In this document: piece by piece, positions 43,964 through 52,776 of the stretch
Layout of the letters: the number at the start of each line of letters is the position of its first letter
Numbering within the stretch: position 1 is the first letter of the stretch
Source: Tsuneonella suprasediminis
Lineage (GTDB): Bacteria > Pseudomonadota > Alphaproteobacteria > Sphingomonadales > Sphingomonadaceae
DNA: 64,000 bases
Direction: 5' to 3'
Assembly: GCF_003605755.1 (NCBI RefSeq)
Contig: NZ_RAHJ01000014.1
Coordinates: 124,001 to 188,000, forward strand
Position numbers and translations under genes: made by a program
The notes under the pieces: model-generated
Databases searched by the model: none
The model's input: only the letters and a program-made list of their open reading frames with translations
What the model was told of the DNA's origin: nothing

Positions 43964-44815
43964 ATGCAAACCGTGACCACGCGCGAGATGTTGAGAACAG
44001 CCGTCGATGGCTTGCGCGCAGAGGGGCGCACACTGGCGCTGGTGCCGACAATGGGCGCCCTGCACGAAGGCCATCTGACATTGGTGCGCGAGGCGAAATC
44101 GCGAGCGGATTCAGTGGCTGTATCGATTTTCGTCAATCCCACGCAGTTCGGTCCGAACGAAGATCTCGATGCCTATCCCCGGCGCATGGCGGAAGATTCC
44201 GCATTGCTGGAAAAAGAAGGGGTCGCGCTGCTTTGGGCGCCGGGTGTGGCCGAGATGTATCCCGATGGATATGCCACGAACGTGTCGGTATCGGGCGTGA
44301 GCGAAGGGCTATGCGGCGCAGCGCGACCGGGTCATTTCGACGGCGTGGCCACGGTCGTTTGCAAGTTGTTCAATCAGGTGCGCCCCGATCTCGCGCTGTT
44401 CGGGGAAAAGGACTGGCAGCAGCTCGCAGTGATCCGCCGGATGGCAGCCGATCTCGATCTGGTGCGCCCGCATGTTTCCGCGATCCACGGGGTGCCGACC
44501 GTGCGAGAGGCGGACGGACTGGCCCTGTCCAGCCGCAATCAGTACCTGTCGCCCGAACAGCGGCAGCAGGCGGCGGAATTGCCGCAGGCGATGCGCGATG
44601 CCATCGCTGCGCTCCACAGCGGCAGCGCGGTCGCGCCTACCCTCGCCGCCATGGAAGCGCATCTGTTGCAGGCCGGGTTCGCGTCGGTCGATTATGCCAC
44701 ACTGGCCGATGCCGCTTCGCTCGTCCCGCTCGACAGTCTCAGCGGGGCACCGGCGCGCCTGCTGGTCGCCGCGCGGATCGGCGGCACCCGTCTGATCGAC
44801 AATATGGCGGTGTGA
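43964..44815 (+). CDS. panC: pantoate--beta-alanine ligase
   Basis: A 283-residue pantothenate synthetase. It has the PTMGALHEGHL nucleotide-binding motif, SIFVNPTQFGPNEDL, FGEKDWQQL and DGLALSSRNQYL (KMSKS-like). It joins pantoate and beta-alanine with ATP to make vitamin B5. No other pan genes are in the window. The start ATG 43964 lies 29 bp from the divergent MipZ start. Confidence 0.97.
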   Translation: MQTVTTREMLRTAVDGLRAEGRTLALVPTMGALHEGHLTLVREAKSRADSVAVSIFVNPTQFGPNEDLDAYPRRMAEDSALLEKEGVALLWAPGVAEMYPDGYATNVSVSGVSEGLCGAARPGHFDGVATVVCKLFNQVRPDLALFGEKDWQQLAVIRRMAADLDLVRPHVSAIHGVPTVREADGLALSSRNQYLSPEQRQQAAELPQAMRDAIAALHSGSAVAPTLAAMEAHLLQAGFASVDYATLADAASLVPLDSLSGAPARLLVAARIGGTRLIDNMAV

Positions 44816-44834
44816 AGCGGAACCGGCAGCCCGG

Positions 44835-46526
44835 TTACTTGCGCTTGCCCGCGAATTCGGAACCGGGCTTCCACTTCGGCCAGGCATCGCTATCGGCCAG
44901 TTCGCGCCCGATGGCATAGCCAAGATCAGCATCCTGCGCCGCGCCCGACAGATCCCAGTCCGCTTTCCAGTCGTCGCACGGCTGATGATAGCAATTGGCA
45001 GTGAAATCGCTCACCCATTTGTCCCCCGCCGCTCGACCGCCGTTGACCAGATCGACCCCGCCGCCCAGCGCCATAACGATCAGCGAAGGCACACCGCGCT
45101 TGGCGAAGCTGAAATGATCGGCGCGATAGAACAAGCCGCGTTCTGGCCTGGCATCGGGCGTGATCGTCCGCCCTTGCGCCGCAGCCGCCTTCGCCAGATA
45201 ATCTTCCAGCGTCGATTGCCCCTTACCGATCAGCACGAAATCGCGCGCCTTGCCATTGGGTTGCAGGGTATCGAACGTAATATCCGCGACCATTTTATCG
45301 GCAGAGTACAGGTTGGATGCAACGAAGTGTTCGGAGCCCAGCAAGCCGCGCTCTTCGGCGGTCCAGATGCCGAACAGGATCGTGCGCTGCGGCGGAGTGC
45401 CGGATTTGAACATCCGTGCCACTTCCATCATCGCCGCGATGCCCGATGCATCGTCCAGCGCACCCGCACGGATTGTCTTGCCCCGCCCATCTGCGGTCGC
45501 GCCAATGCCATAGGCATCCCAGTGCGCGCCGTATGAAATGGTTTCGGCAGGGCGGGTCGCGCCGGTAATTTTCGCGATCACATTGTGGCTCTGCACGGTT
45601 TCGCTGCTCACCGGGACATTGGCAGACAGCCGTGCGCCGACGAGTGGAACGGGCTTGAAATTACGGCTGCGGGCAGCAGCCACCTGCTTCGCCAGATCGA
45701 GTCCGGCAGCGGCAAACACCCGCTGCGCCGCATCGCCCGACAGCCAGCCCTGAATCATCAACCGGCCTTCGCCATCCGGCCCCTGAACCAGATCGTAGTT
45801 CTCCCCGCCCGGACTGACTATCGTGTTCCAGCCATATCCCGCCGCGGGGGCATCGTGCACGATCAGCGCGCCAATCGCCCCCTGACGCACGGCTTCCTCG
45901 AACTTGTACGTCCAGCGACCGTAATAGGTCATCGCCTGACCGCCGAACAACCCGGCATTGGGCGCGCCCTCTGCCAGCCCGAAATCGGGATCGTTGACGA
46001 GGAAGACTGCGATCTTGCCTTTGAGGTCCGCTCCCTTGAAATCGTCCCACCCCTTCTCAGGAGCGGTCACGCCATAGCCGACGAAGACCAGCGGCGCTTT
46101 GTCCACCACGGCACGATCCACGTTGCGCTGGGTAGAGATATAGACATCTTCCCCCTGACGCAGTGTGATCGCGCCTCGTTTCGTCGCCAGTTGCAGCGGC
46201 GCACCGGTATCCAGTTTTGTGTGGAGCAATGGGACCTGGGTGGTCCATGCACCGTTCGGCCCGCCGGGTTCGAGGCCCAGTTTCCTGAACTGTTCCACCA
46301 GATAGGCGATGGTTTTGGTTTCGCCCGGCGTACCGGGTGCGCGCCCTTCGAATTCGTCTGACGCCAATGTCCTGATGATCGCATCCATACGCGCCGGATC
46401 GGCCTGAGGCGCACTATCGTGCACGGCCGGCGCCGACGTAGCGGCAACGGCGGGCGGGTTCGCAGTCGCGCATCCGGCAAGCGCAAGCGAGACAATGGCT
46501 GCGGCGGTATAATGGCGAAGTGTCAT
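44835..46526 (-). CDS. M28-family metallopeptidase, predicted lipoprotein
   Basis: A 563-residue peptidase. The N-terminus is a lipoprotein signal with lipobox LAGC (Cys near residue 18). A PA-domain insert (about 125-290) precedes the M28 zinc domain with YGAHWDAYG (His, Asp), GALDDASG (bridging Asp) and TAEERGLLG (catalytic Glu). It likely acts as a periplasmic or outer-membrane aminopeptidase. ATG 46526 is the only start that gives the lipoprotein signal. Convergent with panC. Confidence 0.9.
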   Translation of the reverse strand: MTLRHYTAAAIVSLALAGCATANPPAVAATSAPAVHDSAPQADPARMDAIIRTLASDEFEGRAPGTPGETKTIAYLVEQFRKLGLEPGGPNGAWTTQVPLLHTKLDTGAPLQLATKRGAITLRQGEDVYISTQRNVDRAVVDKAPLVFVGYGVTAPEKGWDDFKGADLKGKIAVFLVNDPDFGLAEGAPNAGLFGGQAMTYYGRWTYKFEEAVRQGAIGALIVHDAPAAGYGWNTIVSPGGENYDLVQGPDGEGRLMIQGWLSGDAAQRVFAAAGLDLAKQVAAARSRNFKPVPLVGARLSANVPVSSETVQSHNVIAKITGATRPAETISYGAHWDAYGIGATADGRGKTIRAGALDDASGIAAMMEVARMFKSGTPPQRTILFGIWTAEERGLLGSEHFVASNLYSADKMVADITFDTLQPNGKARDFVLIGKGQSTLEDYLAKAAAAQGRTITPDARPERGLFYRADHFSFAKRGVPSLIVMALGGGVDLVNGGRAAGDKWVSDFTANCYHQPCDDWKADWDLSGAAQDADLGYAIGRELADSDAWPKWKPGSEFAGKRK

Positions 46527-46694
46527 GATCTGCGTCCCTGTTCGACTTTGGCGATTACATATTGTCATAGGCCTGCCTCCCGCCGCTTGCAAAGCGCAGG
46601 CGATGCGCCCGAATACGCGCCCTTTGGGCCAAAGCTCTGGAAAACACCGCGTGCGCCCTTGGATCGAATCGCCTTCGGCCCCAAGTCCCGCCAC

Positions 46695-48167
46695 GTGAGT
46701 GCACCCATTCGAATTGGCGTCGATCAGGCGGAACGGCCGGTGATGATCGATATAGAAGAACTGCTGGCCACTCGCCTGCTGGTGCAGGGGAACAGTGGCT
46801 CGGGCAAATCACACCTGCTGCGCCGCATTCTCGAAGAAAGCGCATCGATCGTACAGCAGATCGTGATCGACCCCGAAGGGGACTTCGTATCGCTGGCCGA
46901 ACCGTTCGGACATATCGTGATCGATGGCTCCGCCTATTCGGCGGCGGAACTGACCCGGCTCGCCGCGCGCATCCGCGAACATCGTGCATCGGTGGTTCTC
47001 GCGCTCGACGAACTGGAGATCGAGGCGCAGATGCGCTGTGCCGCGCTGTTCCTGTCCAGCCTGTTCGATGCCCCGCGCGAACAGTGGTTCCCCGCTCTGG
47101 TGGTGGTCGACGAAGCGCAGATGTTCGCCCCTGCCGCTGGCGGCGAAGTGAGCGACGAAGCCCGTCGACTGAGTCTGGCCGCAATGACCAACCTGATGTG
47201 TCGGGGGCGCAAACGCGGACTGGCCGGGATCGTCGCAACCCAGCGACTGGCCAAGCTGGCAAAGAATGTCGCAGCGGAAGCATCGAACTTCCTGATGGGG
47301 CGCACTTTCCTCGATATCGATATGGCGCGTGCTGCCGATCTGCTGGGCATGGAACGGCGACAGGCCGAACAGATCCGCGATCTGGCGCGGGGCCAGTTTC
47401 TGGGGCTGGGTCCGGCGATCAGCCGCAGGCCAGTGTCGGTGAGGATCGGCTCAGTGAAGACTGGCGGACGCTCTGTGGTGCAGGATCTGGCGCCCCCGCC
47501 GACCGCTTCGCCCGACGAACTCCACGCCTTGCTGCACGAAGATCTGCACGAGGAACCCGCGACCGCGCCAGAACCGGCCCCCGCCCCGCCCAAGCCGCAT
47601 ACCGACGCGCTGATTGGCGAGATTGCCGCCACATCGCTCAAACTGCCCGAACCCGCCGCCGATGCGCCATCCGCAGAATCGCGCTCTCAGGAAGAGGTGG
47701 ACGCGGCGCTGGCGCAGATTCTGCGCGATCTGGCTGCCGAAGAAGGCTGCACCTTCCAGCCACCGGCCAAGCTGTTTCAGGACTTCACCGTGCGCTGCCG
47801 GATGCAGCGCCTTACCGCTGGCCGCGTGGATATGACAGTGTTTCAGCGCCGGTTTGCGATGGCAGTGGCGGGTGTCACCGATCCGGCCAGCGAACCCTGG
47901 CCCGATATTCTCCGCATCGCGGCGGTGCTGCCCGATGACTTGCTGGCTCCGTTTCTGGCGATTGCCAAAGCGGCCAGCGAAGGGGCGCCCTGCCCCGACG
48001 ACGATGAACTGGCGCGGCTCTATGGCACCAGTTCACCGGGCCGATTGAAACGACTGCTCGATCATTACGAGCGTGTGGGCATCATCGTGATGCGGACCGA
48101 TTTCAGCGGCCGCCGCTCTGTGTTCATCCCCGAACTGGGCACGTCGACCGAACCGTTGGAGGCCTGA
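46695..48167 (+). CDS. HerA-like ATPase/helicase domain protein
   Basis: A 490-residue protein with an N-terminal HerA/DUF87 ATPase core: Walker A GNSGSGKSHL near residue 32, DPEGDFVSL, Walker B VVVDEAQMF and QRLAKLAKNV. A Pro/Ala-rich linker (about 270-320) separates it from a C-terminal helical region with a winged-helix-like end. GTG 46695 is selected since SAPIRIGVDQ matches the usual start and precedes the first beta strand. It divides from the M28 gene. The function in sphingomonads is unknown; other HerA proteins move DNA. Confidence 0.8.
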   Translation: MSAPIRIGVDQAERPVMIDIEELLATRLLVQGNSGSGKSHLLRRILEESASIVQQIVIDPEGDFVSLAEPFGHIVIDGSAYSAAELTRLAARIREHRASVVLALDELEIEAQMRCAALFLSSLFDAPREQWFPALVVVDEAQMFAPAAGGEVSDEARRLSLAAMTNLMCRGRKRGLAGIVATQRLAKLAKNVAAEASNFLMGRTFLDIDMARAADLLGMERRQAEQIRDLARGQFLGLGPAISRRPVSVRIGSVKTGGRSVVQDLAPPPTASPDELHALLHEDLHEEPATAPEPAPAPPKPHTDALIGEIAATSLKLPEPAADAPSAESRSQEEVDAALAQILRDLAAEEGCTFQPPAKLFQDFTVRCRMQRLTAGRVDMTVFQRRFAMAVAGVTDPASEPWPDILRIAAVLPDDLLAPFLAIAKAASEGAPCPDDDELARLYGTSSPGRLKRLLDHYERVGIIVMRTDFSGRRSVFIPELGTSTEPLEA

Positions 48168-48175
48168 ACGGGCAA

Positions 48176-49429
48176 TCAGCCTGCGATGCAATCCAGCACT
48201 TCGCTGACCGCATCGTAAACTGCCCCCAGCTCATCGTCGGTGATGCAATACGGCGGCATAACGTAAACCGTATTGCCCAATGGGCGCAGCAGAACATTGC
48301 GTTCGCGGAACATCGCCAGCATTTGCGGCGCAAGGTCGGATAGATACCCTTCCGCATCCCCCACTTCGAACGCTGCAATCGTGCCCAGCCTGCGGGGATT
48401 GCGGACCAGAGGATGCGCGGCAGTCCGGCGCAAATACCTCTCCTGCCTTTCGCCCAGTGCAGCGATCCGCTCAATCACCGGTTCCTCGTCCCAGATCGCC
48501 AGATTGGCGTTGGCTGCGGCGCAGGCGATGGGGTTGGCGGTGTAGCTTGAGGAATGGAAAAACATCTGTGCGCGGTCGGTGCTGTAATGCGCGGCAAAGA
48601 TCGGTTCGCTCGCCATCGTTACCGCCAGCGGGATTGCGCCACCGGTAATCCCTTTCGACAGGCACAGGATATCGGGAGCGATGTCGGCCTGTTCGCAAGC
48701 CAGCAATGCGCCGGTCCGGCCCCACCCTGTCATCACTTCATCCGCGATGAACAGCGTGTCATACCGTTGGCAGATGCGGTGCATTTCAGCGAGCGTATCG
48801 GCCCTGTAGAACAACATCCCCCCCGCGCCCAGCACCAGCGGTTCGACAATAAATGCCGCCGCCCCTTCGCGGCAAACTCGTTCCAGCGCATCGAACGTCG
48901 CCTGTTCGTGCCCCGCAGCAGGAAAGGGGATCGACGTGACATCGAACAACAGCGGTTCATACGCCCGATTGAACGCTCCGCGCGCGCCGACCGACATCGT
49001 GCCAATCGTATCGCCGTGATAGCCATGATCCATCACCGCGATCCGATGGCGATCTTCGCCGCGATGCAACCAGTAACCGAGCGCCATTTTCAGCGCCACT
49101 TCGACGCTGGTCGATCCAGAATCCGAAAAGAACACCCGTGTCAGACTGGCAGGCATCCGCGCGCGCAAGCCCGCCGCCAGCCGTTCCGCCGGTTCGTGCG
49201 TCCAGCCTGCGAAAATGATCTGGTCGAGTTTGTGCGCCTGTTCGGCAATGGCAGCGGCGATTTTCGGGTGTGCATGGCCATGGGTCGTGACCCACCATGA
49301 CGAGATCGCATCGATCACTTTCGCCCCGGATCGCGTGTGCAACACCGCACCTTCGGCCCCGATGACTTCGGGAATCGCATGTTGCAGGCCATGTTGTGTG
49401 AACGGATGCCAGACAGCAGATTCGCTCAT
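48176..49429 (-). CDS. bioA: adenosylmethionine-8-amino-7-oxononanoate aminotransferase
   Basis: A 417-residue class III PLP aminotransferase. It starts with WHPFTQH, has FSDSGSTSVEVALKMA, FIADEVMTGWGRTG (PLP Asp region) and LCLSKGITGG with the PLP Lys. It converts KAPA to DAPA in biotin synthesis using SAM as amino donor. It overlaps bioD by 4 bases. No bioB or bioF is nearby. Confidence 0.96.
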   Translation of the reverse strand: MSESAVWHPFTQHGLQHAIPEVIGAEGAVLHTRSGAKVIDAISSWWVTTHGHAHPKIAAAIAEQAHKLDQIIFAGWTHEPAERLAAGLRARMPASLTRVFFSDSGSTSVEVALKMALGYWLHRGEDRHRIAVMDHGYHGDTIGTMSVGARGAFNRAYEPLLFDVTSIPFPAAGHEQATFDALERVCREGAAAFIVEPLVLGAGGMLFYRADTLAEMHRICQRYDTLFIADEVMTGWGRTGALLACEQADIAPDILCLSKGITGGAIPLAVTMASEPIFAAHYSTDRAQMFFHSSSYTANPIACAAANANLAIWDEEPVIERIAALGERQERYLRRTAAHPLVRNPRRLGTIAAFEVGDAEGYLSDLAPQMLAMFRERNVLLRPLGNTVYVMPPYCITDDELGAVYDAVSEVLDCIAG

Positions 49430-50049
49430 CGGAAAAACTCCATGTCGAAACCACTGAGGATTGCCGCCTGCAAGCTGTCGGGATCGAGCGATGTCAGATG
49501 TGGCAAGCGGCCAAGCCGCGGCACCCTGGCTATCTCGCAGATCGTCCGCTCACTGTCGTCTTCCGCCGGACCGACAAAGGCGATGCCAAGAATCGGCACA
49601 CTCCGCGCGCGCAGGGCCTCTATCGTCAGCAGGCTGTGGTTGATCGTGCCCAGCCCGGTGCGGGCGACGACGATTGTCGGTTGGCCCCAGCGGGCGAACA
49701 CATCTGCGTAGAGGATCTCCCGCGTCACCGGGACCAGCGCACCGCCCGCCCCCTCCACCACCAGCGTCCCTTCCACGTCTGGTAGGGCCAGCCGTGTGGG
49801 ATCGATTTCCACCCCATCGATTTCTGCCGCGCGATGGGGTGAACATGGTGTGGCCAGCCGATATGCCTCTGGCACAATCCGCTCTGCCGGAACGCCCAGC
49901 TTGCTGGCAGAGGCCGTGTCGGTTCCGTCTTCCAACCCGGCTTGCACCGGTTTCCAGTAATATGCGCCAATGGCAGCAGCGAGGCCCACCGCGAATACCG
50001 TTTTGCCGACATCGGTATCGGTTCCGGTCACAACTATCACGCGGCGCAT
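49426..50049 (-). CDS. bioD: dethiobiotin synthetase
   Basis: A 207-residue P-loop ligase with VVTGTDTDVGKT (Walker A) at the start, YWKPVQAG and VVEGAGGALVPV. It forms the ureido ring of dethiobiotin from DAPA, CO2 and ATP. ATG 50049 has AAGAGAA just upstream; ATG 50064 is also in frame. First gene of bioD-bioA, divergent from the cobalamin operon with its riboswitch. Confidence 0.95.
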   Translation of the reverse strand: MRRVIVVTGTDTDVGKTVFAVGLAAAIGAYYWKPVQAGLEDGTDTASASKLGVPAERIVPEAYRLATPCSPHRAAEIDGVEIDPTRLALPDVEGTLVVEGAGGALVPVTREILYADVFARWGQPTIVVARTGLGTINHSLLTIEALRARSVPILGIAFVGPAEDDSERTICEIARVPRLGRLPHLTSLDPDSLQAAILSGFDMEFFR

Positions 50050-50199
50050 AGGCGTTCTCTTCATGGATGATGGCAATCGCACAGGCGTGTAATGATCCCC
50101 TCCCTCATCTGCAAACTGCCAGATTTCGAGGAGATATTGCAGAAACCATCGCACACGGTATGCCATGCGCGTGCGATGGCGTGCGCCATTGCACCCCGC

Positions 50200-50400
50200 G
50201 CAGGTGCCCACCGGGCATAATAGGGAACATGGTAAGGCTGGCACCTGATGCGAGCCCGATCCAGGGCTGTCCCTGCAACTGTGAGCGGCGAGCGTGATGC
50301 ACAGGCGCGGAGGCTATCTCCGGGCCAGCCACTGGTCGACAAACCGGGAAGGCGTGCGTCAGGCGACGACCCGCGAGCCAGGAGACCTGCCTGCGCGTGT
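50200..50400 (+). promoter_or_regulatory. cobalamin riboswitch upstream of cobO
   Basis: The B12 box GAGCCAGGAGACCTGCC is at 50375-50391. Upstream, AGGTGCC (50202-50208) pairs with GGCACCT (50240-50246), and CCCTGCAACTGTGAGCGG forms the conserved core around 50270-50288. Downstream, GTCGCTCGA (50399-50407) pairs perfectly with TCGAGCGAC (50448-50456), and a GCTGCCA/TGGCAGC hairpin follows at 50471-50488, likely parts of the expression platform that hides the cobO start. Adenosylcobalamin binding would lower expression of cobO-cobB. Confidence 0.92.
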
Positions 50401-50521
50401 CGCTCGATGCCTCGGTTCAGGGACTGGCCAGGGCACGGACCATCCGTTCGAGCGACGAATACCCGACGAGTGCTGCCACCTGTGGCAGCGCTCCCGAACC
50501 GTATTGCGCCCGGAGGATGTG

Positions 50522-51130
50522 ATGACCGAAGATGAAATCAACCAGCGACACAACGACAAGGCCCGCAAAAGGCAAGCCGCACGGGCCAAGATCATGGCCG
50601 ACAAGACCGAAGAGAAAGGCCTGCTGATCGTCCACACCGGCAAGGGCAAAGGCAAATCGACCGCCGCATTCGGCTTGGTCTGCCGCGCGCTGGGCCACGG
50701 GATGAAAGTGGGCATCGTGCAGTTCATCAAAGGCGGTTGGGCCACGGGGGAAAAGATGGTCTATTCGGCATTCCCCGATCAGGTTGAACATCGCGTGATG
50801 GGCGAAGGCTTCACCTGGGACACACAGGATCGCGCCCGCGATATCGCATGGGCCCGCGCCGGGTGGGATGAAGTCAGGCGGATGATCGCCGATCCCGAAA
50901 TCGCAATGGTGGTGGCAGACGAATTGAACATCGTGCTGCGTTACGAATATCTGCCTGTCGAGGAAGTCGTGGCCGGGTTGGTCGACCGGGCGCCGATGAA
51001 ACATGTCATCGTCACCGGACGCAATGCCCCCACCGCCCTGATCGACGCCGCCGATCTTGTGACTGAGATGGTGCAGATAAAGCATCCGTTCCGATCGGGC
51101 GTGAAGGCCCAGCCGGGGATCGAGTTTTGA
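50522..51130 (+). CDS. cobO: cob(I)yrinic acid a,c-diamide adenosyltransferase
   Basis: A 202-residue CobO/BtuR-type transferase with P-loop HTGKGKGKSTAAFG at about residue 38 and the later MVVADELNIV and VIVTGRNAP motifs. It adds the 5'-deoxyadenosyl group from ATP to the corrinoid cobalt. GGAGGA stands five bases before ATG 50522. It overlaps cobB by TTGA and is controlled by the riboswitch just upstream. Confidence 0.95.
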   Translation: MTEDEINQRHNDKARKRQAARAKIMADKTEEKGLLIVHTGKGKGKSTAAFGLVCRALGHGMKVGIVQFIKGGWATGEKMVYSAFPDQVEHRVMGEGFTWDTQDRARDIAWARAGWDEVRRMIADPEIAMVVADELNIVLRYEYLPVEEVVAGLVDRAPMKHVIVTGRNAPTALIDAADLVTEMVQIKHPFRSGVKAQPGIEF

Positions 51131-52428
51131 CCGCCCCGCTGGCGCCAGGGCTACTGGTCGCCGCCCCACGTTCGGGAGTGGGCAAAACACTGATCGCCAT
51201 TGGATTGCAGCGCGCTTTCATCCACGCCGGTCTGACAGTCCGCGCAGCGAAAGCAGGGCCGGACTATATCGACCCCGGATTACATGCGCTGGCAACCGGA
51301 CGACCATCGATCAATCTCGACGGGTTTGCGGTGGCCCCGGCGATGGTGCGCGGGCTGGCATCCGGCATCGCGCGCGATGCCGATCTGGTAATCTGCGAAG
51401 GCGCCATGGGGCTGTACGATGGTGCATCCAGCACCAGCACGGCGGCAGAGATCGCCCGCCTAACAGGGTGGCCGATCCTGCTGGTGATCGATGCCGAAGG
51501 AGCGGGGCAAACCGCCGCCGCAGTGGCACATGGGATGGCTTCCTATCCCGGCGCGCCACCTGTTGCCGGAGCTATCGTCAATCGCGTGGCGAGCGACCGT
51601 CACGCCGCGATGATCGCAGAAGGGTTTGCTGCTATCGATGTACCGCTGCTGGGCATGGTTCGGCGCGATGCGGCACTGACAATGCCTTCGCGCCATCTGG
51701 GGCTGGTTCAGGCACGGGAGGACACTGATATCGACGCGCGGATCGATAGCATCGCCGCCATTATCGCCCGCGACTGCAATCTGCCCGCCATTTGCGCTTC
51801 TGCACACGCGACACGTGCCGCTGCGCCAGCGATCCCCACCATTCGCCCGCCGGGCCAGCGCATCGCCCTCGCCTCCGACGACGCCTTCGCATTCTTCTAT
51901 CCCCATCTCGCTCAGTGGTGGAGGGCTGCAGGGGCGGAAATCGTGCCGTTCTCACCACTGGCCGATCACGCTCCACCGGTCGATTGCGACACGTGCTGGC
52001 TACCGGGCGGCTATCCCGAACTGCACGCCGCGACAATCGCGGCCAATGGGCGTTTCATGGCCGGGTTGCGGGAATTCGCCAAACGGGCACCAGTGCATGG
52101 CGAATGCGGCGGCTACATGGTGTTAGGGCGCTCGATCGAAGACAGCGACGGCACCCGCTATCCAATGGCCGGCCTGCTGCCGGTCGATACAAGCTTCGCC
52201 AGACGCAAGCTTTCGCTTGGCTATCGCAAGGCGCGCTTGTTGGCCCCTGCCCCGTTTGCGGCCGCGGCCAGCCCGCTCTGGGGCCACGAATATCATTATG
52301 CGACAATTGTTTCGCCAAATGAAGGCAAACCATTTGCTCGTCTCTCGGACGCCCACGGCACAGATTTAGGCATGGCCGGGCACCATGCCGGGAACGTCAG
52401 CGGCAGCTTCTTTCACTTGATCGCATGA
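51127..52428 (+). CDS. cobB: cobyrinate a,c-diamide synthase
   Basis: A 433-residue CobB/CbiA amidotransferase. Its P-loop is APRSGVGKT at residues 13-21, and the C-terminal glutaminase domain has HGECGGYMVLG with the nucleophile Cys near residue 327. It amidates the a and c side chains of (hydrogeno)cobyrinate with glutamine and ATP. It starts at TTG 51127, overlapping the cobO stop. Its presence without any corrin-ring genes in the window suggests that the precursor is taken up or made elsewhere. Confidence 0.93.
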   Translation: MTAPLAPGLLVAAPRSGVGKTLIAIGLQRAFIHAGLTVRAAKAGPDYIDPGLHALATGRPSINLDGFAVAPAMVRGLASGIARDADLVICEGAMGLYDGASSTSTAAEIARLTGWPILLVIDAEGAGQTAAAVAHGMASYPGAPPVAGAIVNRVASDRHAAMIAEGFAAIDVPLLGMVRRDAALTMPSRHLGLVQAREDTDIDARIDSIAAIIARDCNLPAICASAHATRAAAPAIPTIRPPGQRIALASDDAFAFFYPHLAQWWRAAGAEIVPFSPLADHAPPVDCDTCWLPGGYPELHAATIAANGRFMAGLREFAKRAPVHGECGGYMVLGRSIEDSDGTRYPMAGLLPVDTSFARRKLSLGYRKARLLAPAPFAAAASPLWGHEYHYATIVSPNEGKPFARLSDAHGTDLGMAGHHAGNVSGSFFHLIA

Positions 52429-52449
52429 GACGTTGCCCCTAACCAGCGC

Positions 52450-52625
52450 GCCGCGACAGGTTCCCCGGAAGGGGATTCAAAGGGAACGGAGTGTAAAACC
52501 CCGGCTGCCCCTGCAACTGTAAGCGGATAGCTATCGAGCCACATGCCATTGGGACCATCACGGTCCTGAGAAGGCGGCCCGAACGGCATTGACCCGCGAG
52601 CCAGGAGACCTGCCCGTCGCCGTCG
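52450..52625 (+). promoter_or_regulatory. cobalamin riboswitch upstream of btuB
   Basis: The B12 box GAGCCAGGAGACCTGCC is at 52598-52614. The core CTGCCCCTGCAACTGTAAGCGG is at about 52505-52526, and GTTCCC (52460-52465) pairs with GGGAAC (52482-52487). Downstream ACGACAT (52675-52681) can pair with ATGTCGT (52708-52714) as part of an expression platform. It would repress btuB and following genes when B12 is plentiful. The rest of 52429-52776 holds no gene. Confidence 0.93.
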
Positions 52626-52776
52626 TCTTTCGTGCGGACAGGGTGTGCCGGGCGAACGGGGGTGAACCCGACAGACGACATAGGTGGCTGTGCATCCGCA
52701 CGGGCCGATGTCGTGCGCCTTATAGGCATATCGCCATCGATTCCGCGGCTGTGCGGCCTTGTCGATGGGGTACACG

